Origin: Pseudodesulfovibrio sp.
GTDB lineage: Bacteria > Desulfobacterota > Desulfovibrionia > Desulfovibrionales > Desulfovibrionaceae
NCBI GenBank assembly: GCA_016744135.1
Contig: JADGEX010000001.1
Span: forward strand, 879,029-943,028
Direction of reading: 5' to 3'
Length of the DNA stretch: 64,000 bases
This document shows positions 16,416 through 29,942 of this stretch, one piece after another (the first letter of the stretch is position 1; each line of letters opens with the position of its first letter). Under the pieces are notes generated by a model. It was not told the DNA's origin and made no database searches. It saw nothing but the letters and a program-made list of their open reading frames with translations. Made by a program: the position numbers and the translations under genes.

Positions 16416-18035
16416 ATGTCCCAATCCCTGACCCAGGCCTTTGGCAGAAACTTTCTCGGCAACGCGCCGAGCTGGTACAAGTTAGCCATTCTGGCTTTTC
16501 TTGTCATCAACCCGATTCTTGTCTACACCGTCGGTCCGTTTATAGCGGGCTGGGTGTTGATCGCCGAATTCATCTTCACCTTGGCAATGGCTTTGAAATG
16601 CTATCCGTTGCCTCCGGGTGGTCTGCTGGCCATTCAGGCAGTTTTTCTTGGCCTGACCAAACCAGAAACGGTCTACCATGAAGCACTAAACAACTTTGAA
16701 GTCATCCTGCTCCTGATCTTCATGGTCGCAGGCATCTACTTCATGAAAGACTTCCTGCAATTCACCTTCACCCGCATCCTGACCAAAGTACGCTCAAAAA
16801 TCGTCATCTCCCTGCTGTTCTGTTTTGCAGGCGCATTCCTGTCCGCTTTCCTCGATGCTTTGACCGTTACCGCTGTCATCATCGCCGTGGCCTACGGGTT
16901 CTATAATGTCTATCATCGATACGCTTCCGGCAAAACAATGAGCTGCTCCCATGACCTCTGTTCCGATGAGGCCGTCAAAGAAGCTGCCCGCCAGGAACTT
17001 CTGGACTTTCGAGCCTTTCTGCGCAACCTGATGATGCACGGTGCAGTTGGTACTGCTCTCGGTGGCGTCTGCACTATCGTTGGTGAGCCACAGAACCTGC
17101 TCATCGGTTCCGAAATGGGCTGGCACTTCATTCCTTTCTTCCTCAAAGTTGCTCCTGTCTCCATGCCCGTGCTCGCCACTGGCCTGTTGACCTGTGTGCT
17201 CGTGGAAAAGTTCCATATCTTCGGATACGGTGCACAAATGCCGGGCAATATCCGCTCACATTTGCTTGAAACCGCCATTCAAATGGAAGAAAAACGCGGC
17301 ATGCGCGGCAAAGCCAAATTGATCGTTCAGGCCCTGATCGGTGTCTGGTTAATCGTTTCTTTGGCCATGCATCTGGCCGCTGTCGGTATCATCGGCCTAT
17401 CTGTCATCGTTCTGTTGACCTGTTTCAACGGTTTCACTGATGAACACCAGCTTGGACCAGCATTCGAAGAGGCTCTGCCTTTCACCGCCCTGCTCGTGGT
17501 TTTCTTCTCCATTGTCGGTGTCATCCACGACCAACATCTGTTCGCTCCGGTCATGGACATCGTTCTGTCCATGAAGGGACAAACACAGCTCGCAGCCTAC
17601 TATGTGGCTAACGGTGTCCTGTCCATGATCTCGGACAATGTGTTTGTGGCGACTGTGTACATCTCGGAAACCAAGATGCACTTCACCAACCTGCTCGGCA
17701 CCTTCCCCGGTGTGGAAGATAGCGTCGCTCTCATGGAAAGGCTGACCGACGGTCATCTGGACCGCGCACAGACCATTTTGTCTCTGCCCGCAGCCATCCA
17801 GGGTCAGGTTACCGACATGATGAACCACTTCGACAAGCTGGCAGTCGCCATTAATACGGGTACCAACATCCCGTCCGTGGCAACTCCCAACGGTCAGGCC
17901 GCCTTCCTGTTCCTGCTGACATCGGCTCTTGCCCCGGTCATCAGGCTCTCATACGGCCGCATGGTTGTACTGGCTCTGCCTTACACCATCACAATGTCGA
18001 TAATGGGTCTCATCGCCACCTACTACTTCATGTAG
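16416..18035 (+). CDS. nhaB: NhaB-family Na+/H+ antiporter
   Basis: A 539-residue polytopic protein matching NhaB along its length: the N-terminal [38 protein letters not shown], the conserved [20 protein letters not shown], and [16 protein letters not shown]. NhaB expels Na+ in exchange for H+. The start has GAGGAG ten bases upstream. It is the last gene of the CBS-DASS-beta-helix group and ends at a strong terminator. Expelling the Na+ brought in by the DASS symporter would complete a Na+ cycle; this link is inferred. Confidence 0.93.
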   Translation: MSQSLTQAFGRNFLGNAPSWYKLAILAFLVINPILVYTVGPFIAGWVLIAEFIFTLAMALKCYPLPPGGLLAIQAVFLGLTKPETVYHEALNNFEVILLLIFMVAGIYFMKDFLQFTFTRILTKVRSKIVISLLFCFAGAFLSAFLDALTVTAVIIAVAYGFYNVYHRYASGKTMSCSHDLCSDEAVKEAARQELLDFRAFLRNLMMHGAVGTALGGVCTIVGEPQNLLIGSEMGWHFIPFFLKVAPVSMPVLATGLLTCVLVEKFHIFGYGAQMPGNIRSHLLETAIQMEEKRGMRGKAKLIVQALIGVWLIVSLAMHLAAVGIIGLSVIVLLTCFNGFTDEHQLGPAFEEALPFTALLVVFFSIVGVIHDQHLFAPVMDIVLSMKGQTQLAAYYVANGVLSMISDNVFVATVYISETKMHFTNLLGTFPGVEDSVALMERLTDGHLDRAQTILSLPAAIQGQVTDMMNHFDKLAVAINTGTNIPSVATPNGQAAFLFLLTSALAPVIRLSYGRMVVLALPYTITMSIMGLIATYYFM

Positions 18036-18054
18036 TTCAAACGCACGAAAAATA

Positions 18055-18088
18055 AAAAGGGTCTGCACTGTGTGCGGACCCTTTTTTT
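18055..18088 (+). terminator. Terminator after nhaB
   Basis: Stem AAAAGGGTCTGCA / TGCGGACCCTTTT with one T-G pair, followed by a T-run; a clear rho-independent terminator. Confidence 0.93.
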
Positions 18089-18308
18089 CTGTCATATATT
18101 AATTTCGAAAAGGGATCTCGACACCCTAAAATTAAAAAGATGGCTCAATATAAGAACTCTACATCGCATCAAAATAAACAAAACGCACCATGCTCGACAT
18201 GATACGCTTTATTGACTGGTTTAAAACACAACCAATCCTGCGGTCCTCAGCTCTACTGAGGCCATATATATCGCGACGAATAAATCGCTTATATGTCAAA
18301 CGTGTCCG

Positions 18309-18686
18309 CTAGGCGTCATTCACCTTGGGAGAATCTGTCAAATGCTCCTTGCACAGCCAGATAAGAGACTGATGCTTGGTATCAAAATGGGGATGAACAC
18401 CGTGGTTCGTTCCGCAAACGGCGCACGTATGTTCGGCTTCCCATTCGCACTGCGGATAGCAGTCCATATTATTGAGCATCTGATTGAACCGGCTGATAAT
18501 TGGAAACATGGGATGATCCGCATGTCTCCGCCGGTCCTTACTGTTCAGTTTCCCGTTGTCGTTCACCTTGACCGTAATCATGCGGGAACGATTGATGAGA
18601 CCTTCCTTCTTGTTCATGACAATCTTGGTCGGCTCTTCCCATCGACAAATAATCCGTTTTCGGTCCTGATCAAAACGCATAGACAT
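18309..18686 (-). CDS. Hypothetical protein with Cys/His-rich C-terminus
   Basis: A 125-residue protein that I do not recognise. The start at 18686 is fixed by AAGGAGG six bases upstream of the ATG; the open frame continues further but without a ribosome site. The N-terminal half is basic (RKRIICRWEEPTKIVMNKK). The C-terminal part has CAVCGTNHGVHPHF and WLCKEH, a CxxC plus Cys/His arrangement suggesting a small zinc-binding site. The next gene on the same strand, 106 bases upstream, encodes a Dabb-domain protein. No function is proposed. Confidence 0.7.
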   Translation of the reverse strand: MSMRFDQDRKRIICRWEEPTKIVMNKKEGLINRSRMITVKVNDNGKLNSKDRRRHADHPMFPIISRFNQMLNNMDCYPQCEWEAEHTCAVCGTNHGVHPHFDTKHQSLIWLCKEHLTDSPKVNDA

Positions 18687-18792
18687 GGCATCCTCCTTGG
18701 CGCGGCTTTTCGTTCCTTCTCTGCCGCGTTCGTTTGGATTCACACCGCCGTGCATCACCCTCTCTGAAACCGATTCGATCCAATCCAATTTC

Positions 18793-19095
18793 CTAAACGA
18801 CATAATCCAAAGCCTTACGGCCTGCTGCAACCTTCTTCACGAAAGCAACGCATGCCTGATGCTCAGGATGGCCCTGATAATGATTCAAAGCATCCACGTC
18901 GTCATGTTCCGAACACAAAACAATGTGGCATTCCGGCTCAGCAGCAACTATGTCATTACTGACTTCAATATGCTGCAACCCTTCAATTCGCCCGTTGAGC
19001 AATTCCAGCATCTCTTTCATTTTTGCCCCGTTCTCCTGGGCAGATGCTCCCTCGGCTTCCTCTTTCAACGTCCACATTACTATATGTCTAATCAT
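18793..19095 (-). CDS. Dabb (stress-responsive alpha/beta barrel) domain protein
   Basis: A 100-residue protein that is a single Dabb domain. It has the family start MIRHIVMWTLKEEA, the central GLQHIEVSNDI and ALNHYQGHPEHQACVAFVKKVAAGRKALDYVV. Dabb domains are dimeric ferredoxin-like folds found in stress-induced proteins and some monooxygenase-like enzymes, so the fold is clear but the activity is not. AAGGA lies upstream of the ATG. Confidence 0.88.
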   Translation of the reverse strand: MIRHIVMWTLKEEAEGASAQENGAKMKEMLELLNGRIEGLQHIEVSNDIVAAEPECHIVLCSEHDDVDALNHYQGHPEHQACVAFVKKVAAGRKALDYVV

Positions 19096-19371
19096 TATTT
19101 TTTTCCTTTATTCTTTCCTCAATAATTACAAAATCATAGCCGAAATACTAAAAAAAGGACATTTGTATACTTAATTCACAATAAGCATTTTCGGACTATT
19201 TGTCACCCTGCCACGCCAAATACAGAGAGAAAGAGTGGTACCTACAACCAAATACAAACCACTCTGGGAAAAAGGACAAAACTTGACATTATCAACCAAA
19301 GGCCCATCCTTTGCATATGTTTCGAGTAGTTTGAAAACACTTTGCATGAAGGGTGCCACCGCCGAGGATAT
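19096..19371. other. Divergent intergenic region before the histidine kinase
   Basis: About 275 AT-rich bases between the Dabb gene (minus) and the hybrid kinase (plus). It should hold both promoters. I found no convincing -24/-12 element, operator dyad or RNA gene in it. Confidence 0.4.
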
Positions 19372-22014
19372 ATGAACAAATTGAAATGGACTTTACTCAT
19401 TCTCGCCATATTCTGGCTGCTGCCGGGGTTGGCCGCTGCGGAAAAGCCAAAGAAAAGTATTCTGTACCTCAATTCCTACCACCACGGATACAGATGGTCT
19501 GACTCAATTCTTGAAGGCGTCCGTTCAGTGCTGGATAAAAGCCAATACAAAATCGACCTCCAAATTGAATATATGGATGCCAAGCGGTATAATTATGAAG
19601 ACGTTACCGCCTTATTTCTTCGGCTCTATAAAGAAAAATTTGCGAACAAACAGTTTGACGCAGTCATGGTTTCCGACAATGACGCTTTCACGTTTGCCAG
19701 CCAATATAGGGACGAACTTTTCCCCGGAGTTCCAATCATTTTCAGCGGCGTTAATGACTTTAAAGCCAATGATTTGAAACAGGATAATATTACCGGAATT
19801 GTTGAATTATTCGACATGGCCAAGACTCTGGAAGTAGCATTAAAGCTTCATCCGGAAAAGAAACGTATGGTCGTAGTCGGCGATTCATCTACGGCAGGAA
19901 CAACCATCAAACATCAAATCGAAGCAGTTGTTCCGCAGTTCAAAGACAGGCTGATCGTTGATTACTGGATTGATATGTCCATGCGAACTGTTCTGGATCG
20001 CGTAAGCACCCTTCCAAAAGACACATTTCTGTTCGCCATTCCATCGTATCAAGTCATCAATGGTCGCTTTTCGACAGCTCAAGAAGTTGTCGAATCCATT
20101 TACGAATATTCCAGCGTACCCATTTATACATGCTGGGAGTTCCTGCTTGGTCACGGTACTGTCGGCGGACGCATGATTTCAGGCTATCTCCATGGTCAAA
20201 CAGCCGCCAAAGTGACACTCAAAGTGCTCAGTGGCATCCCAGCAGATTCTATCAAGGTAGCCAGAACTCCCATGGGTGAATATCTCTTTGATTACAACGT
20301 CATGAAACGACTCAAAATTCAAGAGAACCAACTTCCTGAAGGCAGCCGAATTATTAATGCACCCAAAGCATTTTACGAACTGCCAAAAGAACTTTTCTGG
20401 ACCATCATGATCAGTTTTGCTTTGCTTCTCCTCATTCTCATATTCCTAATTATGGGCATGCTCGAACGCCGTAAGGTCGAACGCAAAGTCAAAGACCAGC
20501 TTGCCTTCCAACAAACCCTGATGGACACCGTTCCACAACTTGTTTCTTGGAAAGACGTAAAAGGCCGTTATCTTGGGACAAACCGAGCATTTGCTGAATT
20601 TTTCGGTATGGAAAGCAGTCATAGCGCAAACCGCAAAACTTCCCGAGACGTCATGCGGGACCCTGATTACATTGACTGGGCCGTGGGGGCAGACAAGGCT
20701 GTCATTCACAACCAGCATGCTTTCAGAAAAGTCAGACGGAAACTTTTGGATGCCAACGGTGATCCCGCATGGATTGAAGTCAACAAAGTCCCAATCAACG
20801 ATCGTTCCGGCCAAATTGTCGGCGTGCTCAGTACCGCAGAAAATATCACTAAAGAGCGCAACCTGGAAAAACAACTTCTGCAATCCCAAAAGATGGAAGC
20901 TATCGGCACTCTTGCCGGTGGTATCGCTCATGATTTCAACAATATACTCACATCCATCATCAACTCCACAGAATTAGCTGTAGGGGATATCGCCCCTGAT
21001 ACGGTCACAGGTAAAGACTTGAAACGAGTGCTCAAAGCAGCTCGAAGGGGTGGACGTGTCGTGAAGCAAATTCTTGCTTTCAGCCGACCGTCAACGGAAG
21101 GATTCCGGTCCACTGACGTGGGGGCGGTTATAACAGAAGTGCTTGGACTCATGGAATCTTCCATGCCAAGAAACATCGAAGTCCGATCAACCATAGCCTC
21201 TTCACTGGCCCATGTGCATGCCGACCCCACCCAAATTCATCAGGTGGCGATGAACCTTTGTACCAATTCATTTCACGCTTTACGTGAAACCGGCGGCAGA
21301 ATAGATGTCCGTCTGGATCAAGCAGATTTGGCAGAAGATGATGCTGACATGCTTGGATTAATCCCCGGAGAGTATGTCCGTCTGGTTATTGAAGACAATG
21401 GGCCGGGTATCCCGCCAGACATACTGGATAAAATTTTTGACCCATTTTTCTCCACCAAGGACAAAACTGAAGGAACCGGACTAGGACTGGCGGTTGTACA
21501 TGGTATTGTTCGAAGCCATAAAGGCGGACTTCAAGTCACCCCACGCCGAGGCGGTGGCACTGCCTTTTTTATCTACTTGCCAAAATGCGAAGAAAACCAA
21601 GCCCTTAAAGGACCAGCTGCCAACACAAGTTCTTCGGTCGGCGCCCATATTCTTTTTGTTGAAGACGACCATGACCAACTGCATACTACTCCACGCCTGC
21701 TGGAAACAATGGGATGCAGGGTCGTTGCTCTGGATAACGCTGAAGCCGCTGCCGCCATGGTCTCCAACGGTCCGAACTCTTTTGATCTGGTCATCACGGA
21801 TTACGACATGCCGGATGTCAGCGGCACACAATTGGCCGCACAACTCGCTGACATTGAACCAAATCTGCCCATTATTCTCGTTTCCGGCCGTGAAGATGCG
21901 GCAACTGCAGCTGCCCACTTGCCGAATATCCAACGGGTGGTTATCAAACCGTACGACAAAAAAGATTTGTCCCAAGCCATCAATAGCGTATTGACAATGA
22001 CCGAGGGAGAGTAA
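19372..22014 (+). CDS. Hybrid histidine kinase with periplasmic ABC-type binding domain
   Basis: An 880-residue sensor kinase. After a signal peptide (about 1-23) comes a periplasmic domain like the ABC_sub_bind family (about 28-330; ILYLNSYHHGYRWSDSILEG). A transmembrane helix (about 343-365), a PAS domain (about 375-500), HisKA with the phospho-acceptor in GGIAHDFNNILTS, a HATPase (DNGPGIPPDILDKIF; GTGLGLAVV) and a C-terminal receiver (LVITDYDMPD) follow. The Met at 19372 was preferred over one 10 codons upstream because GAGGATAT precedes it and it begins the signal peptide. The sigma-54 response regulator starts 3 bases after the stop. The pair probably controls the downstream lactate cluster, as homologues near the D. 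vulgaris cluster do. Confidence 0.92.
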   Translation: MNKLKWTLLILAIFWLLPGLAAAEKPKKSILYLNSYHHGYRWSDSILEGVRSVLDKSQYKIDLQIEYMDAKRYNYEDVTALFLRLYKEKFANKQFDAVMVSDNDAFTFASQYRDELFPGVPIIFSGVNDFKANDLKQDNITGIVELFDMAKTLEVALKLHPEKKRMVVVGDSSTAGTTIKHQIEAVVPQFKDRLIVDYWIDMSMRTVLDRVSTLPKDTFLFAIPSYQVINGRFSTAQEVVESIYEYSSVPIYTCWEFLLGHGTVGGRMISGYLHGQTAAKVTLKVLSGIPADSIKVARTPMGEYLFDYNVMKRLKIQENQLPEGSRIINAPKAFYELPKELFWTIMISFALLLLILIFLIMGMLERRKVERKVKDQLAFQQTLMDTVPQLVSWKDVKGRYLGTNRAFAEFFGMESSHSANRKTSRDVMRDPDYIDWAVGADKAVIHNQHAFRKVRRKLLDANGDPAWIEVNKVPINDRSGQIVGVLSTAENITKERNLEKQLLQSQKMEAIGTLAGGIAHDFNNILTSIINSTELAVGDIAPDTVTGKDLKRVLKAARRGGRVVKQILAFSRPSTEGFRSTDVGAVITEVLGLMESSMPRNIEVRSTIASSLAHVHADPTQIHQVAMNLCTNSFHALRETGGRIDVRLDQADLAEDDADMLGLIPGEYVRLVIEDNGPGIPPDILDKIFDPFFSTKDKTEGTGLGLAVVHGIVRSHKGGLQVTPRRGGGTAFFIYLPKCEENQALKGPAANTSSSVGAHILFVEDDHDQLHTTPRLLETMGCRVVALDNAEAAAAMVSNGPNSFDLVITDYDMPDVSGTQLAAQLADIEPNLPIILVSGREDAATAAAHLPNIQRVVIKPYDKKDLSQAINSVLTMTEGE

Positions 22015-22017
22015 CAA

Positions 22018-23460
22018 GTGGCCCGGATTCTGATTATCGATGATGACTTCGAGATCTGTGAGACCATGGAAAGCCTGATAACCAGGCTCTCGCATGAATG
22101 TGCTTCGGCGCACACCATGGATGAAGGCATGCGTCTGGCAAGTAAAAGCGAATTCGACGTGATATTCCTTGATGTCAGTTTGCCCGACGGCAACGGGCTG
22201 AACATATTGCCTGACATTATGGCCCTGCCCAATCCGCCCGAAGTCATCATCTTGACCGGCAAGGGCGATCCTGATGGAGCCGAACTGGCTATCAAAGGCG
22301 GAGCATGGGATTATCTACTCAAACCGTCCAGCATCCGTGAAATATCCCTCACCCTTGGTCGCGCTCTGAAATATCATGAGAAAAAAGGCGGAGCCAACAG
22401 TATTGGTTCTCTGGATCTGACCGGTGTTGTTGGCGAAAGCCCAAGCATTAAAGCGAGCTTCAACCTTTTATCACAAGCGGCCCGATCTGATTCCAATGCC
22501 CTTATTACCGGACAAACCGGCACGGGCAAGGAGTTGTTCGCAGCGACAATCCATGAAAATTCAAAACGAAAATCCGGGAATTTTGTCGTTGTAGACTGCG
22601 CAGGACTGACGGAATCCCTATTAGAATCAACACTATACGGGCATCGAAAAGGCGCTTTCACCGGGGCGCAAAAAGATCGTATAGGCTTAATCAAACTGGC
22701 TGACAATGGCACGCTTTTCCTTGATGAAGTGGGAGAAATGCCACTTTCCATGCAAAAAGCTTTTCTCAGAGTCCTTCAGGAACGAACTTTCCGCCCTGTG
22801 GGCGATACACGGGAACAAACCAGTAATTTCAGACTGGTGGCTGCAACAAATCGCAATCTTGATGACATGGTCGACAAAGGCGAATTTCGCTCAGATCTGC
22901 TCTACAGACTCAAAACCATGCACATTCATCTGCCACCACTCATGAACCGCCCTGAAGACATCCGCGCCCTCAGCATTTTCCGTGTTCAACAACTCTGCAA
23001 GCAGTACGGTATGGAGTCAAAAACGCTCGGATCTGATTTTCACCCGGCTTTGGCAAGCTACAATTGGCCGGGTAACGTACGGGAATTATTCAATACACTA
23101 GAACGAGCCGTAGTCGCGTCCGGTGATGAAAAAACGCTCTACGCCATGCATCTGCCTCGTGAACTCCGCATCAAGATGGCCAAGGCACAAATCGAACGCA
23201 TGACCGGAACTGAAGTCGTATCCGACAAAACAGACACCACAGTAGCCGAGCCAGTCCGAAAAATCGGACAAGACATATTTGAAGATATTTTCGATCAGGA
23301 ATTGCCCACTCTCAGAGACTTCAAAGGCATGGCAGAAAAGATTTATCTAGGCGAACTCATTCGACAATGTGACGGAGACCTTGCAAAAATACTTATCACA
23401 TCCAAACTGTCTCGATCTCATTTCTACAGCCTGCTTAAAAAGTACGGCCTTTCACTCTAG
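22018..23460 (+). CDS. NtrC-family sigma-54 response regulator
   Basis: A 480-residue activator with a GTG start and GAGGGAGAG upstream. The receiver domain (1 to about 120) has Asp8-Asp10 and the phospho-acceptor Asp52 (FLDVSLPDG). The AAA+ domain (about 140-370) has Walker A GQTGTGKE, an intact GAFTGA and Walker B GTLFLDEVGEM, so it should drive sigma-54 polymerase. The C-terminus ends in a helix-turn-helix (KILITSKLSRSHFYSLLKKYG). Cognate kinase lies directly upstream. The good -24/-12 promoter in front of the pyruvate oxidoreductase gene is the likely target. Confidence 0.95.
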   Translation: MARILIIDDDFEICETMESLITRLSHECASAHTMDEGMRLASKSEFDVIFLDVSLPDGNGLNILPDIMALPNPPEVIILTGKGDPDGAELAIKGGAWDYLLKPSSIREISLTLGRALKYHEKKGGANSIGSLDLTGVVGESPSIKASFNLLSQAARSDSNALITGQTGTGKELFAATIHENSKRKSGNFVVVDCAGLTESLLESTLYGHRKGAFTGAQKDRIGLIKLADNGTLFLDEVGEMPLSMQKAFLRVLQERTFRPVGDTREQTSNFRLVAATNRNLDDMVDKGEFRSDLLYRLKTMHIHLPPLMNRPEDIRALSIFRVQQLCKQYGMESKTLGSDFHPALASYNWPGNVRELFNTLERAVVASGDEKTLYAMHLPRELRIKMAKAQIERMTGTEVVSDKTDTTVAEPVRKIGQDIFEDIFDQELPTLRDFKGMAEKIYLGELIRQCDGDLAKILITSKLSRSHFYSLLKKYGLSL

Positions 23461-23469
23461 GAAATATCC

Positions 23470-24027
23470 ATGGCTAAATTCAACTCATATTGTGAAGCAT
23501 GTTGGACTTTCGACAAAACTGATGTGGACAAAATATATCACGACACTCAATACGGTTTTCCCATTGAGGATGACAACGAACTGTTCGGAAGGCTTATCCT
23601 GGAGATCAATCAAGCCGGACTGAGTTGGCGTACCATTCTCAATAAACAGGAAAATTTTCTAAAAGCGTATGACCAGTACGATATCGAAACTATCGCCAAT
23701 TATGAAGATGAAGACAGATCGCGTCTGCTCAGCGATGCCGGAATCATTCGCAACCGTTTGAAAATCGGTGCTGCCATTCACAACGCAAAAGCTATTCTTA
23801 TTTTAAAAAAGGAATATGGCTCCTTCAAAGGCTGGCTGGACACACATCACCCACTCAGTAAAGAAGAATGGGTCAAATTATTCAAAAAGCATTTCAAATT
23901 CGTTGGTGGAGAAATTGTCAATGAATTCTTGATGAGTAGCGGTTATCTACACGGTGCACACATTGAATCTTGCCCCACGTATCAGAAAATACTCAATAAA
24001 AATCCTGCCTGGGCCACAATAAAATAA
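23470..24027 (+). CDS. tag: DNA-3-methyladenine glycosylase I (Tag)
   Basis: A 185-residue protein matching Tag along its length: YCEACWTFDKTDVDKIYHDTQYG at the start, LFGRLILEINQAGLSWRTIL (the family's conserved base-recognition region), FVGGEIVNEFLMSSGYLHGAH, and the zinc-site Cys/His residues near both ends (Cys8 and Cys12, His-x-x-x-Cys near SCPTYQK). It removes 3-methyladenine from alkylated DNA. It starts 9 bases after the response regulator and is followed by a terminator. It has no obvious link to lactate metabolism, so it is probably a passenger in the regulator operon. Confidence 0.92.
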   Translation: MAKFNSYCEACWTFDKTDVDKIYHDTQYGFPIEDDNELFGRLILEINQAGLSWRTILNKQENFLKAYDQYDIETIANYEDEDRSRLLSDAGIIRNRLKIGAAIHNAKAILILKKEYGSFKGWLDTHHPLSKEEWVKLFKKHFKFVGGEIVNEFLMSSGYLHGAHIESCPTYQKILNKNPAWATIK

Positions 24028-24070
24028 CTGAGCCCTCTTTCTCGCATCCTCCCCCTGAGAATTATTGATT

Positions 24071-24108
24071 AAAGGACAAGTCTGAAAATTCAGACTCGTC
24101 CTTTTTTT
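24071..24108 (+). terminator. Terminator after tag
   Basis: Stem AAAGGAC-A-AGTCTGA / TCAGACT-C-GTCCTTT with one A-C mismatch and an AAAT loop, followed by seven T residues. It separates the regulator operon from the lactate cluster. Confidence 0.92.
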
Positions 24109-24229
24109 CATGCAGTCCACATTATCATGTCCAACCCCCGCAATTCCTGTATTTTCAAGTAAACAACTCCGCTTTTTCCTGTTCACCTGTCCTATTTTTC
24201 AGACTGATATCAAAATGCTTCTCATGTTC

Positions 24230-24263
24230 AAAAACAACGGGAAATTCTTAACATGTTGTTTTT
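24230..24263. promoter_or_regulatory. Candidate activator site upstream of por promoter
   Basis: AAAAACAAC (24230-24238) and GTTGTTTTT (24255-24263) form a perfect 9-bp inverted repeat with a 16-base spacer, centred about 70 bases before the expected transcription start. This suits an enhancer site for the response regulator at 22018-23460, but AT-rich dyads also arise by chance. Confidence 0.4.
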
Positions 24264-24288
24264 ATGTGATAAAAGGCGGTTCTGCCTA

Positions 24289-24306
24289 ATTGGCACGGAT
24301 GTTGAG
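24289..24306 (+). promoter_or_regulatory. Sigma-54 promoter of the lactate cluster
   Basis: TTGGCACGGATGTTGA has a perfect -24 box (TTGGCACG, GG at 24292-24293), correct 10-base spacing, and TTGA instead of TTGC at -12. It lies about 85 bases before the por start codon and just downstream of a sigma-54 response regulator gene. Confidence 0.75.
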
Positions 24307-24341
24307 TAAGGAGTTACTTCAAGACATCGCGTCCGCCATGA

Positions 24342-27980
<3,639 letters not shown>

Positions 27981-27993
27981 ACAATAGATGTTT

Positions 27994-28047
27994 ACGCGGG
28001 GCGGAGTTGTTGCGGAGGCTTAGCCTAATCCGCCCCGCGTATTTGTT
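27994..28047 (+). terminator. Intercistronic hairpin between por and lactate permease
   Basis: A perfect 12-bp GC-rich stem (ACGCGGGGCGGA, 27994-28005; TCCGCCCCGCGT, 28029-28040) encloses a smaller AGGCT/AGCCT hairpin. It is followed by ATTTGTTT rather than a clean T-run. It may reduce read-through from por into the rest of the cluster or protect the por mRNA 3' end. Confidence 0.65.
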
Positions 28048-28092
28048 TCAACACGGTGAGGGACCCCTCTCACGCTTTAGGAGGAATTCATA

Positions 28093-29802
28093 ATGTCATT
28101 GGAAGTGCTTGCATTAATCGCACTGCTGCCTATTCTGGTTGCACTCGTTCTCATGGTCGGCCTGCGTTGGCCTGCCACCAAAGCCATGCCCTTGGCATGG
28201 CTCACCGCAGCCGCCGGGGCTGTCATTGTCTGGGGTCTCCCCATGAAATACGTTGCCGCACTGACTCTTCAGGGGTTTGTGACGGCAATCGGCATCCTAA
28301 TTATCGTCTTCGGTGCCATTTTGATCTTACGGACGCTTCAGCAGTCGGGCGGCATGGAAACCATTCAGTACGGGATGCAGAACATCTCGCCTGACCGCCG
28401 TATCCAGGCCATTATCATTGGTTACATGTTCGCAGCCTTCCTTGAAGGTGCAGCCGGCTTCGGTACCCCCGCAGCTCTGGCCGCTCCGCTGTTGCTCTCC
28501 TTGGGCTTCCCGCCTCTGGCCGCAGCAATTGTCTGTTTAGTTTTCAACTCCTTCCCTGTCACCTTTGGTGCAGTCGGTACTCCTGTCATCCTTGGCCTGA
28601 AATATCTTGCTCCCGGCGTTGCCGATGCAGTGGCCACCGGAGCCCCAGGCGTCAACTTTGCCAACCAGGGCGACTTCATCGCACTCGTCGGCCAATGGGC
28701 GACCCTCATGCACCTCGGCATGATCTTCATCCTGCCTGTCTTTATGCTCGGTTTCGTGACCCGTTATTTCGGTCCCGAACGGAGCTGGAAGCCCGGTTTG
28801 GCCGCATGGAAATTCTGCATGTTCGCAGCCGTTGCCTTCACCGTGCCTTACCTGTTCTTCGCATGGAACGTCGGTCCTGAATTCCCGTCCCTGATCGGTG
28901 GCCTTGTTGGTCTCGGTATCATCATTGCTGGTGCCAAAGCCGGTTTCTGTGTCCCCAAAACAACCTGGGACTTCGGTCCTTCTGACAAGTGGGACCCGGA
29001 ATGGACCGGTTCCGTTTCCGGTGGTTCCACCGAGTTCAAGCCACACATGAGCCAGTTCAAGGCATGGTTGCCTTACATCCTCATCGGCGCAATCCTCGTT
29101 GTCACCCGTATTCCTGAGCTTGGCCTTAAGGGCTTCCTTGCCGCACAGGCTATCAAATTCAGCGCCATTCTCGGCTATGAAAGTGTCAACGCTTCCATCA
29201 AATACCTCTACCTGCCCGGTTCCATCCCGTTCGTTTTGGTCGCCCTGCTGACCGTCATGATTCACGGTATGCCCGGCACCAAAGTTAAGGCCGCATGGTC
29301 TCAGGCCATTGTCACCATGAAGAACCCCACCATCGCCCTGTTCGCAGCGGTCGCACTGGTGTCCATCTTCCGCGGTTCCGGTATCACTGATGCCGCTTTG
29401 AACCCCAACAACTACCCCTCCATGCCTTTGGCAATGGCAGAAGCAGTTGCAAACATCACCGGCAACGCATGGCCAATGTTCGCCTCTTACGTCGGCGGTC
29501 TGGGAGCCTTCATTACCGGCTCCAACACTGTCTCTGACCTTCTGTTCGCTGAATTCCAGTGGGGCGTTGCAACCCAGCTTGATCTGCCTCGCCAGATCAT
29601 CGTAGCCGCTCAGGCTGTCGGTGGCGGTATGGGCAACATGATCTGCATCCATAACATCGTCGCAGTCTGCGCGGTTGTTGGTCTGTCCGGCATGGAAGGT
29701 CAGATCCTGAAGCGGACCGTATGGCCCTTCCTGCTGTACGGTCTGGTCGTCGGAATCGTCGCCTCTTTGATGAGCTTCGTATTCCTGCCGAATCTGTTCT
29801 AA
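28093..29802 (+). CDS. lldP: L-lactate permease (LctP/LldP family)
   Basis: A 569-residue polytopic membrane protein of the lactate permease family, close to the usual 550-570 residues. Typical segments are visible: [38 protein letters not shown], and the C-terminal [19 protein letters not shown] followed by [21 protein letters not shown]. It imports lactate with protons. AGGAGGAATT precedes the ATG. It lies between por and the lactate dehydrogenase genes, as in the D. vulgaris cluster. Confidence 0.96.
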   Translation: MSLEVLALIALLPILVALVLMVGLRWPATKAMPLAWLTAAAGAVIVWGLPMKYVAALTLQGFVTAIGILIIVFGAILILRTLQQSGGMETIQYGMQNISPDRRIQAIIIGYMFAAFLEGAAGFGTPAALAAPLLLSLGFPPLAAAIVCLVFNSFPVTFGAVGTPVILGLKYLAPGVADAVATGAPGVNFANQGDFIALVGQWATLMHLGMIFILPVFMLGFVTRYFGPERSWKPGLAAWKFCMFAAVAFTVPYLFFAWNVGPEFPSLIGGLVGLGIIIAGAKAGFCVPKTTWDFGPSDKWDPEWTGSVSGGSTEFKPHMSQFKAWLPYILIGAILVVTRIPELGLKGFLAAQAIKFSAILGYESVNASIKYLYLPGSIPFVLVALLTVMIHGMPGTKVKAAWSQAIVTMKNPTIALFAAVALVSIFRGSGITDAALNPNNYPSMPLAMAEAVANITGNAWPMFASYVGGLGAFITGSNTVSDLLFAEFQWGVATQLDLPRQIIVAAQAVGGGMGNMICIHNIVAVCAVVGLSGMEGQILKRTVWPFLLYGLVVGIVASLMSFVFLPNLF

Positions 29803-29817
29803 GTTATGCGATAAAAA

Positions 29818-29848
29818 GGGGGGCGGGATTAATGCCCGCCTCCCGTTT
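29818..29848 (+). terminator. Intercistronic hairpin after lactate permease
   Basis: GGGGGGCGGG (29818-29827) pairs with CCCGCCTCCC (29835-29844) with one mismatch; only GTTTCA follows. A weak terminator or mRNA-processing structure within the cluster. Confidence 0.5.
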
Positions 29849-29942
29849 CACAACACGACTTACTGTTACTGTGAGAACAAATAACAATACGCTATAAGCT
29901 CGACATTCAACCCGAGCATACAAATATTTTCAGGAGTCACTC

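Noticed and set aside
18242..18263. CCTCAG/CTGAGG hairpin as terminator of the minus-strand hypothetical gene
   Set aside because: No T-run on the minus strand and located about 50 bases beyond the stop; too weak to annotate.
28537..29652. A 371-codon open frame antisense to the lactate permease
   Set aside because: Hydrophilic mirror of a membrane protein gene, no family features.
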